From: Sulfurimonas paralvinellae
GTDB taxonomy: Bacteria; Campylobacterota; Campylobacteria; Campylobacterales; Sulfurimonadaceae
Assembly (NCBI RefSeq): GCF_014905135.1
Contig: NZ_CP041406.1
Location: 434,001 to 498,000 of the forward strand
DNA: 64,000 nt
Direction: 5' to 3'
Shown: in pieces, positions 9,741-18,886 of the stretch
Numbering within the stretch: the stretch's first letter is position 1
How the letters are laid out: each line of letters begins with the position of its first letter
Made by a program: the position numbers and the translations under genes
The notes under the pieces: model-generated
Databases searched by the model: none
What the model was told of the DNA's origin: nothing
What the model saw: only the letters and a program-made list of their open reading frames with translations

Positions 9741-10974
9741 CCTTGAACAGTATAAAAAGATAGCGATTTTCGGTTATGGCGTTGAGGGAAGGTCCTTTCA
9801 TGCTTTTGCTGAGAAATATCTGCCTGATGTTGCCATCAGCATAGTCGATAAAAATTATGCAGATGATGATAATTATCTCGATGGTCTGCGTGAGGCAGAG
9901 CTTATCGTAAAATCTCCCGGAATCTCTTTACATACGCTTGGTATCGATTATGATGCATACAATTTTACCTCGATAACGGAACTTTTTTTAAAACATTTCG
10001 GCTCACAAATTATCGGTGTGACGGGAACAAAAGGTAAAAGTACACTTGTAACGCTTATAGATTCTATGCTTAAAAACGCAGGAAGAAAATCACTTCTATG
10101 TGGTAATATCGGTATCTCCCCACTGCAGGCGATAGAGACGATAGATGAAGAGACAACGGTTGTTATGGAACTCTCTTCCCATCAACTCCATCATGTCAAC
10201 CACTCCCCTCACATAGCTGTTTTGACAAATCTTTTTCCTGAACATTTGGACTATTATGAGGATCTGGCTGATTACTATGAAGCAAAGTTCAATATCTTCA
10301 GACATCAAAATGCTAGAGATATCTTTATCTATAATCTGCAAAATCCAAATAATTACTTTGATACTGAAAAAGCGCCAAGCAAGCATACATACAATGTTTT
10401 TGCAAATGAGCTGAAGAATGAGGTTCAGTTTAACATTAAAAATGGCTACATCCATCATGCGACATTGCAGATACTTGAAAAATTGGCAGAAATTTTAGAG
10501 ATAGATGAGAGTACCTTTATGAAGACGGTTACAACATTTCAAACCCTGCCACATCGTTTGGAATTTGTAGATGAGATTGATGGCGTGAGCTATATAAATG
10601 ACTCGATCTCGACCATACCGCAGGCATCTATGGAAGCGATGAAGATCTTGAAAAATGTTGATACGATAATTCTTGGCGGTTATGACAGGGGAGTTGACTA
10701 TAGTGAACTTGTGAACTTCCTGCGTGAGAGTAATGTGAAAAATATTATCTGTTTTTCAGATACCGGTAAGCAAATCTATGAGAAAATTAATGAAGAAGAA
10801 AATAACAAACACCTGTTTTATATGCACGACTTGCGTGAGAGTGTGAAAAAAGCAGGTGAGTGTGCAAGAGAGATAGTGCTCTTTTCTCCGGCAGCTTCAA
10901 GTTTTAATAGTTACAAAAACTTTGCTGAACGTGGAGAAGAGTTTAAGTCTCTGGTAAACAATTTAAAAGGATAG
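9718..10974 (+). CDS. murD: MurD-type UDP-MurNAc-L-alanine:glutamate ligase (likely MurD2)
   Basis: This cytoplasmic Mur ligase adds glutamate to UDP-MurNAc-L-Ala using ATP. An N-terminal Rossmann-like domain (IAIFGYGVEGRS) precedes the central P-loop VTGTKGKST at about 102-109, the catalytic segment with ELSSHQL, and a C-terminal domain with LPHRLEFV and NDSISTIP. The start ATG at 9718 gives 418 residues and overlaps murL by 23 bp, with GAGG upstream; an earlier ATG at 9655 would lie deep inside murL and is unlikely. Tight coupling to murL suggests the L-Glu-adding MurD2 subtype, whose product MurL would epimerise. If instead it adds D-Glu it would be ordinary MurD. Confidence 0.85.
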   Translation: MLNDLVSDLEQYKKIAIFGYGVEGRSFHAFAEKYLPDVAISIVDKNYADDDNYLDGLREAELIVKSPGISLHTLGIDYDAYNFTSITELFLKHFGSQIIGVTGTKGKSTLVTLIDSMLKNAGRKSLLCGNIGISPLQAIETIDEETTVVMELSSHQLHHVNHSPHIAVLTNLFPEHLDYYEDLADYYEAKFNIFRHQNARDIFIYNLQNPNNYFDTEKAPSKHTYNVFANELKNEVQFNIKNGYIHHATLQILEKLAEILEIDESTFMKTVTTFQTLPHRLEFVDEIDGVSYINDSISTIPQASMEAMKILKNVDTIILGGYDRGVDYSELVNFLRESNVKNIICFSDTGKQIYEKINEEENNKHLFYMHDLRESVKKAGECAREIVLFSPAASSFNSYKNFAERGEEFKSLVNNLKG

Positions 10975-10977
10975 AAA

Positions 10978-11307
10978 ATGCCGTTTATTGCTGTTGATGA
11001 AGAGAGTTTTGATGATATTGTCGAGCGTGAATTTGAAAAGGGTCATACGGTCATATTGAAGTTTGGTTCGGCTTACTGTGATTCATGTCAGTTGATGGAG
11101 TTTGAACTTGAAGAGGTGCATGACAGAGTGACAAAAGTGTCCATTTTAGATATTGACGTTGGTGAATGTTTAGGATTGATGCAGCGTTTTGAGATAGAAC
11201 AGGTGCCGACGACGCTCATTTTTCAGACCGCTTCATCGCAACTGCTTTATAAAAATGGCATAATGCTGGCAGATGATATGATTGATATCATATTAAAAGA
11301 GAGGTAG
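10978..11307 (+). CDS. Thioredoxin-fold protein with CDSC motif
   Basis: The 109-residue protein has a thioredoxin-like fold with a CDSC active-site motif at residues 34-37 (GSAYCDSCQ) and the cis-Pro loop in EQVPTTLIF. There is no signal peptide, so it is probably cytoplasmic. The standard thioredoxin motif is WCGPC, so redox properties may differ. It starts 3 bp after the murD stop and is probably co-transcribed with the Mur genes. A role in thiol-disulfide exchange is inferred and the partner is unknown. Its stop lies inside a hairpin shared with the end of rho. Confidence 0.8.
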   Translation: MPFIAVDEESFDDIVEREFEKGHTVILKFGSAYCDSCQLMEFELEEVHDRVTKVSILDIDVGECLGLMQRFEIEQVPTTLIFQTASSQLLYKNGIMLADDMIDIILKER

Positions 11308-11327
11308 TTAGAAAACTAACTACTTTT
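11304..11327. terminator. Bidirectional hairpin between thioredoxin-like gene and rho
   Basis: An 8-bp perfect stem (GTAGTTAG, loop AAAA, CTAACTAC) is followed by TTTT on the + strand and, read on the other strand, again by T-rich loop and flank. It includes the stop codons of both converging genes, so it can end transcription in both directions. Confidence 0.6.
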
Positions 11328-12687
11328 CTGTATTCATACTCTCCAAGAACTCTTCGTTTGTCGCTTTTTTACCCATTGTATTATAGATAAATTTCAACGC
11401 TTCGACTTCATTATCTTGTTTATGAAGCATTTGACGAAGGATAAAGACTTTTTGCAGTGTCTCTTTGCCGATAAGCAGTTCATCTTTACGTGTACCTGAT
11501 TTAAGAATGTCAATAGCAGGGAAAATTCTTCTGTCTGCGATTTTTCTGTCAAGCACGACTTCCATATTACCGGTACCTTTGAACTCTTCGAAGATCACTT
11601 CATCCATACGGCTTCCTGTATCAACAAGCGCTGTTGCGATGATAGTCAAACTGCCGCCGTTTTCGATGTTACGAGCTGCACCAAAGAAACGTTTTGGTTT
11701 GTGGAGTGCGTTGGCATCAACACCACCGGAAAGAACTTTACCGCTTGATGGTGTCACTGTATTGTACGCACGTGCAAGACGTGTGATAGAGTCAAGCAAG
11801 ATAACAACATCACGACCGATCTCAACGCGGCGTTTCGCTTTTTCTATAACCATCTCCGCTACTTTTACGTGATTTTTAGCCGGCATATCAAAAGTAGAAG
11901 AGTAGACTTCACCCTTAACGCTGCGCTCCATGTCCGTTACCTCTTCAGGTCTCTCATCGACAAGTAGAACCATCAGATCAACTTCTGCATGATTTGCCGT
12001 GATACCGTGAGCAATCTCTTTGAGAAGCTCTGTCTTACCGCTTCTAGGCGGTGCGACAATCAAACCACGCTGACCTTTTCCGATAGGTGAGAAAAGATCA
12101 AGCATACGACCTGTCAGTTTTTTCTCGTTGTACTCGAGTTTGAGCTGTTCTTCCGGATAAAGTGGTGTAAGGTTGTCAAAGAGAGGACGTTTTTTGCTCT
12201 CTTCAGGTGGAAGAGAGTTTACCGCTTCTATTTTGATAAGTGCATAGTAACGCTCCTGATCTTTTGGAGGGCGTACTTGGCCGGTTACCACATCCCCGTT
12301 TCTAAGGGCAAATCTTTTTATCTGCGTGTTGGAAACATAGGCATCATTGATAGATTCGTTGAATGACTTGTCGATAGAACGGATAAAGCCGTAACCATCC
12401 TGCATAATCTCTAAAATCCCTGAAAAGAGTATATAGCCGCCTTGAGCTGTTTGCGCTTTAAGGATCTCAAAGATGACATCCTGACGTTTTAGCTCATTTG
12501 GATCTTCGACTCCAAGTTCTGTTGCAATCTCTACAAGTTCCTGAATACTTTTTGTACGAAGCTCTTCAACACTTGAACCTTTTACCGGTGTATGTGTGCG
12601 TTTAGCGTTGTTATTGTTGTTATTGTTGTTGTTTTTATTGTTTTGTTTTGAATTTTTGCGGGGTTGCGATGAAGTGTTTTCACTCAT
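11320..12687 (-). CDS. rho: Transcription termination factor Rho
   Basis: Rho is the hexameric RNA helicase that ends transcription. The 455-residue product has the N-terminal Rho helix-turn-helix region ([13 protein letters not shown]), the RNA-binding cold-shock-like domain (GYGFIRS), and the RecA-type ATPase with Walker [10 protein letters not shown] and the [13 protein letters not shown] segment. The first 30 residues are an Asn-rich tract with nine consecutive Asn, encoded by an AAC/AAT run prone to length change. The start ATG has AAGG upstream. A promoter with TTGACA and TAAAAT boxes lies at 12763-12792, leaving a leader of about 75 bases. Confidence 0.97.
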   Translation of the reverse strand: MSENTSSQPRKNSKQNNKNNNNNNNNNAKRTHTPVKGSSVEELRTKSIQELVEIATELGVEDPNELKRQDVIFEILKAQTAQGGYILFSGILEIMQDGYGFIRSIDKSFNESINDAYVSNTQIKRFALRNGDVVTGQVRPPKDQERYYALIKIEAVNSLPPEESKKRPLFDNLTPLYPEEQLKLEYNEKKLTGRMLDLFSPIGKGQRGLIVAPPRSGKTELLKEIAHGITANHAEVDLMVLLVDERPEEVTDMERSVKGEVYSSTFDMPAKNHVKVAEMVIEKAKRRVEIGRDVVILLDSITRLARAYNTVTPSSGKVLSGGVDANALHKPKRFFGAARNIENGGSLTIIATALVDTGSRMDEVIFEEFKGTGNMEVVLDRKIADRRIFPAIDILKSGTRKDELLIGKETLQKVFILRQMLHKQDNEVEALKFIYNTMGKKATNEEFLESMNTEK

Positions 12688-12762
12688 AAGTAAGACTACC
12701 TTAATTTTTTTGGGATTTTGAATGTGGGAAAGTTTGAAAGATATTTATCTTTTGTTGGCGTA

Positions 12763-12792
12763 ATTTTACAATAAGAGACGTGTGAATGTCAA
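12763..12792 (-). promoter_or_regulatory. Probable sigma-70-type promoter of rho
   Basis: Read on the minus strand there is a perfect TTGACA (12787-12792), an 18-bp spacer and TAAAAT (12763-12768). It faces rho and is the only good match in the 164-bp gap. Confidence 0.55.
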
Positions 12793-12851
12793 GTTTTGGC
12801 TATTTGGTACATTAAATAGGTATTTATTGAATTATTTGTTAGAATTTCTTT

Positions 12852-15374
12852 ATGATAGTGAAAGTTAATAATAAAGAAGAATATTTTAAGTACCTTAACT
12901 CGATTCCTGTTGCCATCGTAATAGCCTCTGCTAAGACGGGATTGATACTGCATGCCAATCCAAAAGCAGAGGCTTTGTGGATGCGAAGTGCTGATGACCT
13001 TGTTGGCAAGCCGCAGACGACACTCCATTCGGATTATTGGAACGCAAAGGGACGGGAGACCTTTTCAACAGATATCGCCGCTTTGGAATCGGGACAATCC
13101 ATCACACATGTAAAAAATGCCGCTCTGCGTTCTGATGGCAAAGAAGTGCCGATCGAGATCACGGCCATTATGGTAGAGATTGACGGCGAGAGGGCTTTAG
13201 TGGGTACATTTATCTCCATCGAAGCTAGAGAGAAAGCGTATGTAGAGCTGCATGAGCGTGAGCGTGAGCTCAACTCCATCTTTGAAAATTCCCAGATTGG
13301 TATCATGTATCTCAAAGGTGGACGATACCTCTATAAAGCTAATCAGCGTCTTGCTGATATTTTGGGCTATGACTCTCCAGAGGAGATGGAAGGCATTTCG
13401 ATGGAGCAACTGCATCTCTCCCATGAGCGCTTTGTCTGGTTTGGAGAGCACCACTATAAACCACTCTCTAACAATGAATCTTCTCATATCAATTATGAAC
13501 TGCGCAAGAAAAATGGAGAGCGTGTTTGGATAAGTCTCAGTGGAAAAGCGGTCGATTCTTCCAAGCCTGCCGATCTGGACAAAGGTGTTATTTGGATTAT
13601 CGATGACATCAGTGACTACAAGGCACTTGAAGAGAAACTCGTTTCGCAGAACAAACGACTTGAGAATCTTCTTGAGAACATAAACGGCATCAGTTGGGAG
13701 TTTGATTTGCGTGAGAACAGATTTGTCTATGTTTCTCAAAATGCAAAACATATTCTTGGGTATGAACGCGAAGAGTGGACGGATCTGGATTCATGGAAGA
13801 TGATGCTCCATCCTGAAGACAGGGAAGAAACAGCCGCATACTGTATGAACGAGACGCAAAAAGGCAAGGATCATTTGATGGAGTATCGAATGGTGAAAAA
13901 AGATGGATCGGTTATATGGGTGCTTGATATTGTCAGTCTCGGCAGGGACAAAGAGGGTAATCCAATATCACTATTTGGCTTTATCATAGATATCACGCAG
14001 CAAAAAAATGACAGACTCAAGATAGAGAGTGATCATGAACATCTCAAAAGTACGCTCAAAGAGTTGGAAGTAAAAAGTGCTTTGCTTGATTTTCAAGCGC
14101 ACCATGATGCACTGACAGGTCTGCCAAATCGTACGCTCTATTATGACAGAATAGAACAGGCCATACAAAAGGCTAAGCGTAATAATTCAAAATTTGTTCT
14201 TTTCTTCATCGATCTCGATCATTTTAAAGAGGTCAATGATTCTCTTGGTCATGACATCGGTGATCAGATACTGCTTGAGTCAAGCAAACGGCTCAGTTCA
14301 GAGCTGCGAGCCGAAGATACTTTAGCAAGACTTGGCGGCGATGAATTTACAGTATTGCTTGAAAACATCGAAAAGATCTCGGATGCTACGCATATAGCAC
14401 AGAAGATCATTGAGACATTTCGTAAACCTTTTATCATTGAAGGACGTACTATCTACCTTTCATGCAGTATAGGTATCAGTATCTATCCCGACGACGGTAC
14501 ACTTTCAAGTGACCTGCTAAAGTATGCAGATAATGCAATGTACAAAGCAAAAGATGAAGGAAGGGATAACTTTCAGTTCTATACAAAAGAGATGACGGAA
14601 CTTGCATTTGAAAGAGTTGTGCTGGAGTCAAATATTCGGCAGGCACTTATCAATGATGAATTCACGCTCTATTATCAGCCTCAATTTAATGGCAGTACAA
14701 AAGAGATTATCGGCATGGAAGCCTTGATACGCTGGGAACATCCAAGTCTGGGCCTTATTCCTCCTTCAAAGTTTATTCCTTTGGCTGAGGAGTCTTCTTT
14801 AATTATAGAGATAGATAATTGGGTTATGAAAACTGCTATGAAGCAGATAAAAGAGTGGTATGATAAAGGTCTTAGTCCTGGTGTGTTGTCACTTAATCTT
14901 GCTATTAAACAGCTTGAGTCCGCGGTATTTTTAGATACTTTGAAAAAACGAATGGATGAGAGTTCATTTTTACCTGAATGGTTGAAACTTGAAGTTTTGG
15001 AGCGTGACGTTATGCGTAATCCACAGGATAATGTAGAAAAGCTGAATCTCATTCATAAGTTAGGTGTGGAACTGGCACTCGATGATTTTGGAACAGGACA
15101 ATCTTCTCTTACCTATTTGAAAAGATTTCCGCTCGATGAACTCAAGATCGACCGTTCGTTTATAAAGGATATTAATCAGGATGCGGAAGACGATGCAATC
15201 GTTATGGCCATCATCGCTCTTGCGAAATCAATGAAGCTCAATATCATCGCCGAAGGTGTCGAGACAGAAGAACAGCTCTCTTTTCTACTTGACAACGGCT
15301 GTCAAAATATTCAAGGGTACTATTTTAGTAAACCGCTCAATGCTATAGCTATGGAGAAACTGCTCAAAGAGTAG
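12852..15374 (+). CDS. PAS-GGDEF-EAL cyclic-di-GMP signalling protein
   Basis: This 840-residue protein makes and/or degrades c-di-GMP. Three PAS sensor regions (about 1-130, 135-255, 270-385) precede a GGDEF domain (about 410-575) with intact LARLGGDEF and an RxxD inhibitory site (RAED) five residues upstream. The EAL domain (about 595-838) keeps MEALIRWEH, LALDDFGTG and IAEGVETEEQ, so phosphodiesterase residues look complete. No membrane segment is visible, so it is likely cytoplasmic. A TAGAAT box at 12840-12845 ends only 6 bases before the ATG, which suggests a leaderless transcript. Its last codons lie in a perfect 12-bp palindrome shared with the converging gene. The sensed signal is unknown. 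Confidence 0.92.
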   Translation: MIVKVNNKEEYFKYLNSIPVAIVIASAKTGLILHANPKAEALWMRSADDLVGKPQTTLHSDYWNAKGRETFSTDIAALESGQSITHVKNAALRSDGKEVPIEITAIMVEIDGERALVGTFISIEAREKAYVELHERERELNSIFENSQIGIMYLKGGRYLYKANQRLADILGYDSPEEMEGISMEQLHLSHERFVWFGEHHYKPLSNNESSHINYELRKKNGERVWISLSGKAVDSSKPADLDKGVIWIIDDISDYKALEEKLVSQNKRLENLLENINGISWEFDLRENRFVYVSQNAKHILGYEREEWTDLDSWKMMLHPEDREETAAYCMNETQKGKDHLMEYRMVKKDGSVIWVLDIVSLGRDKEGNPISLFGFIIDITQQKNDRLKIESDHEHLKSTLKELEVKSALLDFQAHHDALTGLPNRTLYYDRIEQAIQKAKRNNSKFVLFFIDLDHFKEVNDSLGHDIGDQILLESSKRLSSELRAEDTLARLGGDEFTVLLENIEKISDATHIAQKIIETFRKPFIIEGRTIYLSCSIGISIYPDDGTLSSDLLKYADNAMYKAKDEGRDNFQFYTKEMTELAFERVVLESNIRQALINDEFTLYYQPQFNGSTKEIIGMEALIRWEHPSLGLIPPSKFIPLAEESSLIIEIDNWVMKTAMKQIKEWYDKGLSPGVLSLNLAIKQLESAVFLDTLKKRMDESSFLPEWLKLEVLERDVMRNPQDNVEKLNLIHKLGVELALDDFGTGQSSLTYLKRFPLDELKIDRSFIKDINQDAEDDAIVMAIIALAKSMKLNIIAEGVETEEQLSFLLDNGCQNIQGYYFSKPLNAIAMEKLLKE

Positions 15375-15389
15375 GCTTACTCTTTGAGC
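15362..15389. terminator. 12-bp perfect hairpin across converging stop codons
   Basis: GCTCAAAGAGTA and TACTCTTTGAGC flank a 4-base loop (GGCT). The palindrome contains the end of the GGDEF-EAL gene and the end of the MCP-like gene, so both proteins finish in Leu-Lys-Glu. There is no long T tract, so efficiency as an intrinsic terminator is uncertain. Confidence 0.5.
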
Positions 15390-16516
15390 GTCGAGATCGA
15401 ATCAACAATAGTAGATATCTCAACTTTTGCTTCTGAGAGTGTTTTTTGCGTTCTCTCAGCCAGTTTTCTCACTTCATCGGCAACGACGGCGAAGCCGCGT
15501 CCATGTTCACCCGCACGTGCGGCTTCTATGGCTGCATTGAGGGCTAGGAGATTCGTTTGATCAGCTATATCGGCGATGGTGTTTAATACGGAGTGAATGT
15601 TCTGACTTTGATCTTGTACTGACTGTAATTTCTCATCAAAATGAAAATTATTTTCTTCGCTATTACTTTGCTGCTCACCCAGAGTGGCAAGATCCTGCAT
15701 AAGTTTCTCTTTTTCTTCTTGTAGTTCAGTTAACTTGGTTTCAATCTCTTGTGTATAATGTTGCTGCTCACGCTGCAGGTTTTCTATGCTTTTTTGCAGT
15801 GCTTCATTCTTTTCTTTGAGAGCACTGTTCTCATAATGAAGCGCATCATTATCCTCTTTATACTTTTTTTCTTTGTTTTTCAATTGTTCCTGCGTGAGGA
15901 TGAGCTGTTGATGAAGTTCCTGCTTTTGCTGCTCAATTTCTTTTATAAACGGAGTACTGTTTTCTTTTTGATCAAAAACATGGGCGGTTTTTTTTCTAAA
16001 AAGAAAATAACCAGCTCCAAGACCAACCACAAAGCTGAGAAGGGAAGCAATACTCAATAAGAGATAGTTGTTGTGCTCAACTTTTTTCTCTTTGTAGATG
16101 ATCTTGTCTCTATAAACAATTTTATCTTTATAGATCACTTTTTGTGTTTGCGGATGTTTCAGCGCTTTTTGTTTTATAAGCTTTTGAGCCTCTTCATTCA
16201 TTGAAAGATAGAGCTTTTTTATCTGCGTGAGACTTTTTTTGTCTATTTTGTCTGAATTACCCAGTTTTGCAATCGTTTTGAGTGTTTCGCTCTGGATGTT
16301 CTCTAATGAATTTGCTTGAGATTCATCGATGGAGAGCGATGCTGTGATCTTGTCATGAGTAGTAAGTATGAGATAGTATAGTGCAACCTTCTCTTCCGGG
16401 GTAAGTTCTTTAGAGATGGAATCGACAATAGAGTTGAGTTTTTCATAATTTTGTTCGATCGTTGTCGTTGCAAATAAAAAAGAGCTTAGTAATAGTGTCA
16501 TAAAGAGAAATTTCAT
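15377..16516 (-). CDS. Membrane-anchored MCP-like protein with short signalling tip
   Basis: The 379-residue protein starts with a signal peptide (about 1-17), has a helical region to residue 145, one clear transmembrane helix at about 150-170, and then a long Glu/Gln/Lys coiled coil (about 180-285). The C-terminal 95 residues match the methyl-accepting chemotaxis protein tip, with [20 protein letters not shown] and [14 protein letters not shown]. It stops soon after the tip, so the returning helix of the hairpin is short and there is no HAMP domain. It probably feeds into CheA/CheW, whose genes lie at 22072-24971. The ligand is unknown. Confidence 0.8.
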   Translation of the reverse strand: MKFLFMTLLLSSFLFATTTIEQNYEKLNSIVDSISKELTPEEKVALYYLILTTHDKITASLSIDESQANSLENIQSETLKTIAKLGNSDKIDKKSLTQIKKLYLSMNEEAQKLIKQKALKHPQTQKVIYKDKIVYRDKIIYKEKKVEHNNYLLLSIASLLSFVVGLGAGYFLFRKKTAHVFDQKENSTPFIKEIEQQKQELHQQLILTQEQLKNKEKKYKEDNDALHYENSALKEKNEALQKSIENLQREQQHYTQEIETKLTELQEEKEKLMQDLATLGEQQSNSEENNFHFDEKLQSVQDQSQNIHSVLNTIADIADQTNLLALNAAIEAARAGEHGRGFAVVADEVRKLAERTQKTLSEAKVEISTIVDSISTLKE

Positions 16517-16563
16517 AACTTATAGTAAGCATTTTAAGTACCAATAATCTCTTTTAGTATAAA

Positions 16564-17355
16564 ATGATGACCATGAATAAAAAATATAAAATTTTAGTAA
16601 CAAATGATGACGGTTACGAGGCAAAAGGGCTGTTCTCTTTGGTAAGCGCTTTGCGTGAGCTTGATGATGTCGAAGTGACAGTGGTCGCACCGGCGAATGA
16701 AAAGTCAGCCTGCGGACATTCCTTGACATTGACAAAGCCGCTGCGATTCATCGGCATCGAAGAGAACTTTTTCAAGCTTGAAGACGGAACGCCGACAGAT
16801 TGTGTCTACCTTTCACTTTCTGCGATCTTTCAAGATACAAAGCCCAATCTTATCATCAGCGGTATCAACCGCGGCTCGAATATGGGCGAAGATATCACAT
16901 ACAGCGGAACGGCAGCGGGAGCTATGGAAGGTGTACTGCACAACATCCCTTCTATCGCCATCTCACAGGTGATGGACTTTACCAATCCAAACGGTGACTT
17001 TTCTTTAGCGCAAAAGACGATAAAAAAGATAGTGACAAAGATACGTGAAGATAACTTTCCTTTGCGTGAGCGTGAGTTTTTAAACATCAATATTCCGCCC
17101 GATGTTGACGAAGCTGAGATGAAGATCACCTATGCCGGTTACAGAGTCTACTCCAATGAGGCGGAGATTCATAGAAACCCACGCGGTGAAGAGCACTATT
17201 GGCTTGGTCTGCATCCGCTGAACTTTCGTGCGCGTGAGGGGCAAAGCGGCGTGAGCGATTATGAAGCGATTCGTGATGGTTATATCTCCATCACGCCTAT
17301 TATGCTCGACCTTACAGCTTACAAAAGCATTGAAACTTTAGAGAAATGGCTGTAG
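16564..17355 (+). CDS. surE: 5'/3'-nucleotidase SurE
   Basis: SurE is a metal-dependent phosphatase acting on nucleoside monophosphates and is linked to stationary-phase survival. The N-terminal ILVTNDDGYEAKGL motif carries the metal-binding Asp pair, and SGINRGSNMGEDITYSGTA is the family signature. The length of 263 residues is normal. Three in-frame ATGs occur at 16564, 16567 and 16573. A TATAAA box abuts the first, so the third (starting MNKKYKILVTND) may be the real start on a leaderless message. The next gene begins directly at the stop. Confidence 0.95.
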   Translation: MMTMNKKYKILVTNDDGYEAKGLFSLVSALRELDDVEVTVVAPANEKSACGHSLTLTKPLRFIGIEENFFKLEDGTPTDCVYLSLSAIFQDTKPNLIISGINRGSNMGEDITYSGTAAGAMEGVLHNIPSIAISQVMDFTNPNGDFSLAQKTIKKIVTKIREDNFPLREREFLNINIPPDVDEAEMKITYAGYRVYSNEAEIHRNPRGEEHYWLGLHPLNFRAREGQSGVSDYEAIRDGYISITPIMLDLTAYKSIETLEKWL

Positions 17356-17358
17356 TTG

Positions 17359-18009
17359 ATGGAAAAATATGACCGCATAAAACTTGTTCTTAAAGAGGAT
17401 TTCAACAAACTTGAAAATGCTAAAGTTATCTTGCTTGGTGTCGGCGGCGTAGGGAGCTTTTGTCTTGACTGTTTGTATAGAAGCGGGGTGAAAGATATTA
17501 CAATAGTCGATTTTGATACCTATGACAAGTCTAACCAAAATCGTCAGATGTGGTCGGAGTTGCATGAAGGCGAAGTGAAAGTTGAAGCACTCAAGGAACA
17601 TTACCCAGACCTGATTGTTATTAACAAAAGAATTGATGAAGAGTGGGTGCGGGAGTTTGACTTTGACCCGTATGACCTCGTACTCGATGCTATTGATGAT
17701 AGAAATGCAAAACTTGCTGTAGCGCAAAAGTGCTACAAAAAGCTTATCTCCTCTTTTGGCAGTGCAAAAAGATTGGACCCGACACAGGTGCAGGTAGGTG
17801 ATATTTGGAAAAGTTACGGCGATAAGTTCGGTGCAAAGATCCGCAACGAGCTGAAAAAACGTGGCTTTAACAAAAAATACAAAGTTGTTTTTTCAAGTGA
17901 AGAAGCAGTTGTAAAAGAGAAAGGCAGTTTTATGGGTGTAACGGCAACTTTTGGCTTGACGATGTGTGCTGAATCCATAAAAGTATTACGAAAGAAGAAA
18001 AATGTTTGA
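17359..18009 (+). CDS. ThiF/MoeB/HesA-family adenylyltransferase (TcdA-like)
   Basis: The 216-residue product is an E1-like ATP-binding enzyme. It has the nucleotide motif LLGVGGVGSF near the N-terminus, the Asp in TIVDFDTYDKSNQNRQ that binds ATP, and a DAIDD segment. Length and lack of a C-terminal rhodanese domain fit the TcdA (CsdL) subgroup that cyclises t6A in tRNA, but the call is only to family level. I prefer ATG at 17359 over the TTG at 17356; either way it sits directly after surE. It overlaps the next gene by 8 bp, so surE, this gene and the following small genes form an operon. Confidence 0.8.
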   Translation: MEKYDRIKLVLKEDFNKLENAKVILLGVGGVGSFCLDCLYRSGVKDITIVDFDTYDKSNQNRQMWSELHEGEVKVEALKEHYPDLIVINKRIDEEWVREFDFDPYDLVLDAIDDRNAKLAVAQKCYKKLISSFGSAKRLDPTQVQVGDIWKSYGDKFGAKIRNELKKRGFNKKYKVVFSSEEAVVKEKGSFMGVTATFGLTMCAESIKVLRKKKNV

Positions 18010-18385
18010 TTTTTTAGATAGTGACTGGTTCAATATTACACTCGAGATAGTTTTTTTGATTCTCATCTCTTATGATGTAAAAAAATATTTTGAGACACGA
18101 AAATGGGAATATATCATAAATATTGTTCTTACCATTGGGTTTGCAATCTGGGCTCTTTATCCGTACTATAATTCCTATGTAGGCTGGAAAGAAAATCAAA
18201 AAAGTGAAATGCTTTCACACTGCAGTGGTGATGAGAGCTCGACCAAACTTTGCAAATGCCTCGATGATGCCACTTTTAAAGAGTATACCTATGATGAGTA
18301 TAGATCGCTTGACAAAAACTCAAGTGATTACAAAAAGTTCGTAAAAGATGCGAAAGAGGAGTGTTTAGATGACTCATGGTTTTGA
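18002..18385 (+). CDS. Small two-span membrane protein with Cys-containing tail
   Basis: This 127-residue protein is not recognised. Two hydrophobic helices lie at about 12-25 and 39-57, followed by a hydrophilic tail of about 70 residues with Cys at about 74, 83, 85 and 120 (SHCSGD, KLCKCLDD, EECLDD). If the tail is outside the membrane it could be disulfide-bonded, or it could bind metal. The ATG overlaps the ThiF-like stop by 8 bp and its end overlaps the next gene by 17 bp, so it is translationally coupled on both sides. Confidence 0.65.
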   Translation: MFDFLDSDWFNITLEIVFLILISYDVKKYFETRKWEYIINIVLTIGFAIWALYPYYNSYVGWKENQKSEMLSHCSGDESSTKLCKCLDDATFKEYTYDEYRSLDKNSSDYKKFVKDAKEECLDDSWF

Positions 18386-18629
18386 TCTGAACTCACCTCT
18401 GGTCTGTGAAGGTATTATCGGTGATGGATGCGGCGGCGGACGACTTTTTATCATTGAAGAAGATATTCTCTTTGCTTATGACCCGCTCACGCAGGAGAAA
18501 ATAGTGCTCTTGCGTGAGATACGAAATGCACAGGAAATCTCTAAAATAGGATGTGTGATTACTATCAGGACAAAAGAAAATATTTTATACTTTGATCTTT
18601 CACTCTTATCACTTGTAGAGAAGGCGTGA
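18369..18629 (+). CDS. Small soluble protein of unknown function
   Basis: The 86-residue product is not recognised. It has no membrane helix or signal peptide. The pattern is alternating hydrophobic strands with a glycine-rich DGCGGGR stretch at about 20-26, suggesting a small beta-barrel or PH-like fold. GAGGAG lies 8 bases before the ATG inside the preceding gene, supporting a real start and coupled translation. It lies between two small membrane-protein genes. Confidence 0.6.
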   Translation: MTHGFDLNSPLVCEGIIGDGCGGGRLFIIEEDILFAYDPLTQEKIVLLREIRNAQEISKIGCVITIRTKENILYFDLSLLSLVEKA

Positions 18630-18631
18630 CA

Positions 18632-18838
18632 ATGTATAAAATATTTTTTACGGTAGGTATCATATTTATTATATTGGGAGTTTTGGCATATCTGTTGAAT
18701 GGACATCTCTTTAGATTGCCGGGTGATATAGTGATAGAGAGAGAAAATTTTAGTTTTTATTTTCCCATAACAAGTATGATTTTGATAAGTGTAGTGTTGA
18801 GTCTTCTTTTTGCACTCTTCTCAAAATTTTCAAGTTAA
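18632..18838 (+). CDS. DUF2905-family small membrane protein
   Basis: The 68-residue product has two transmembrane helices (about 4-22 and 45-66) joined by a conserved-looking loop RLPGDIVIERENFSFYFP. That loop is the hallmark of DUF2905 proteins, whose function is unknown. I chose ATG at 18632 because AGAAGG lies 7 bases upstream; a GTG at 18626 overlaps the previous stop and is possible. It is the last gene of the surE cluster before greA. Confidence 0.75.
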   Translation: MYKIFFTVGIIFIILGVLAYLLNGHLFRLPGDIVIERENFSFYFPITSMILISVVLSLLFALFSKFSS

Positions 18839-18886
18839 ACTTTCGCTATAATAATAGAATCAAAAAATTTAATACAGAGAACAATT

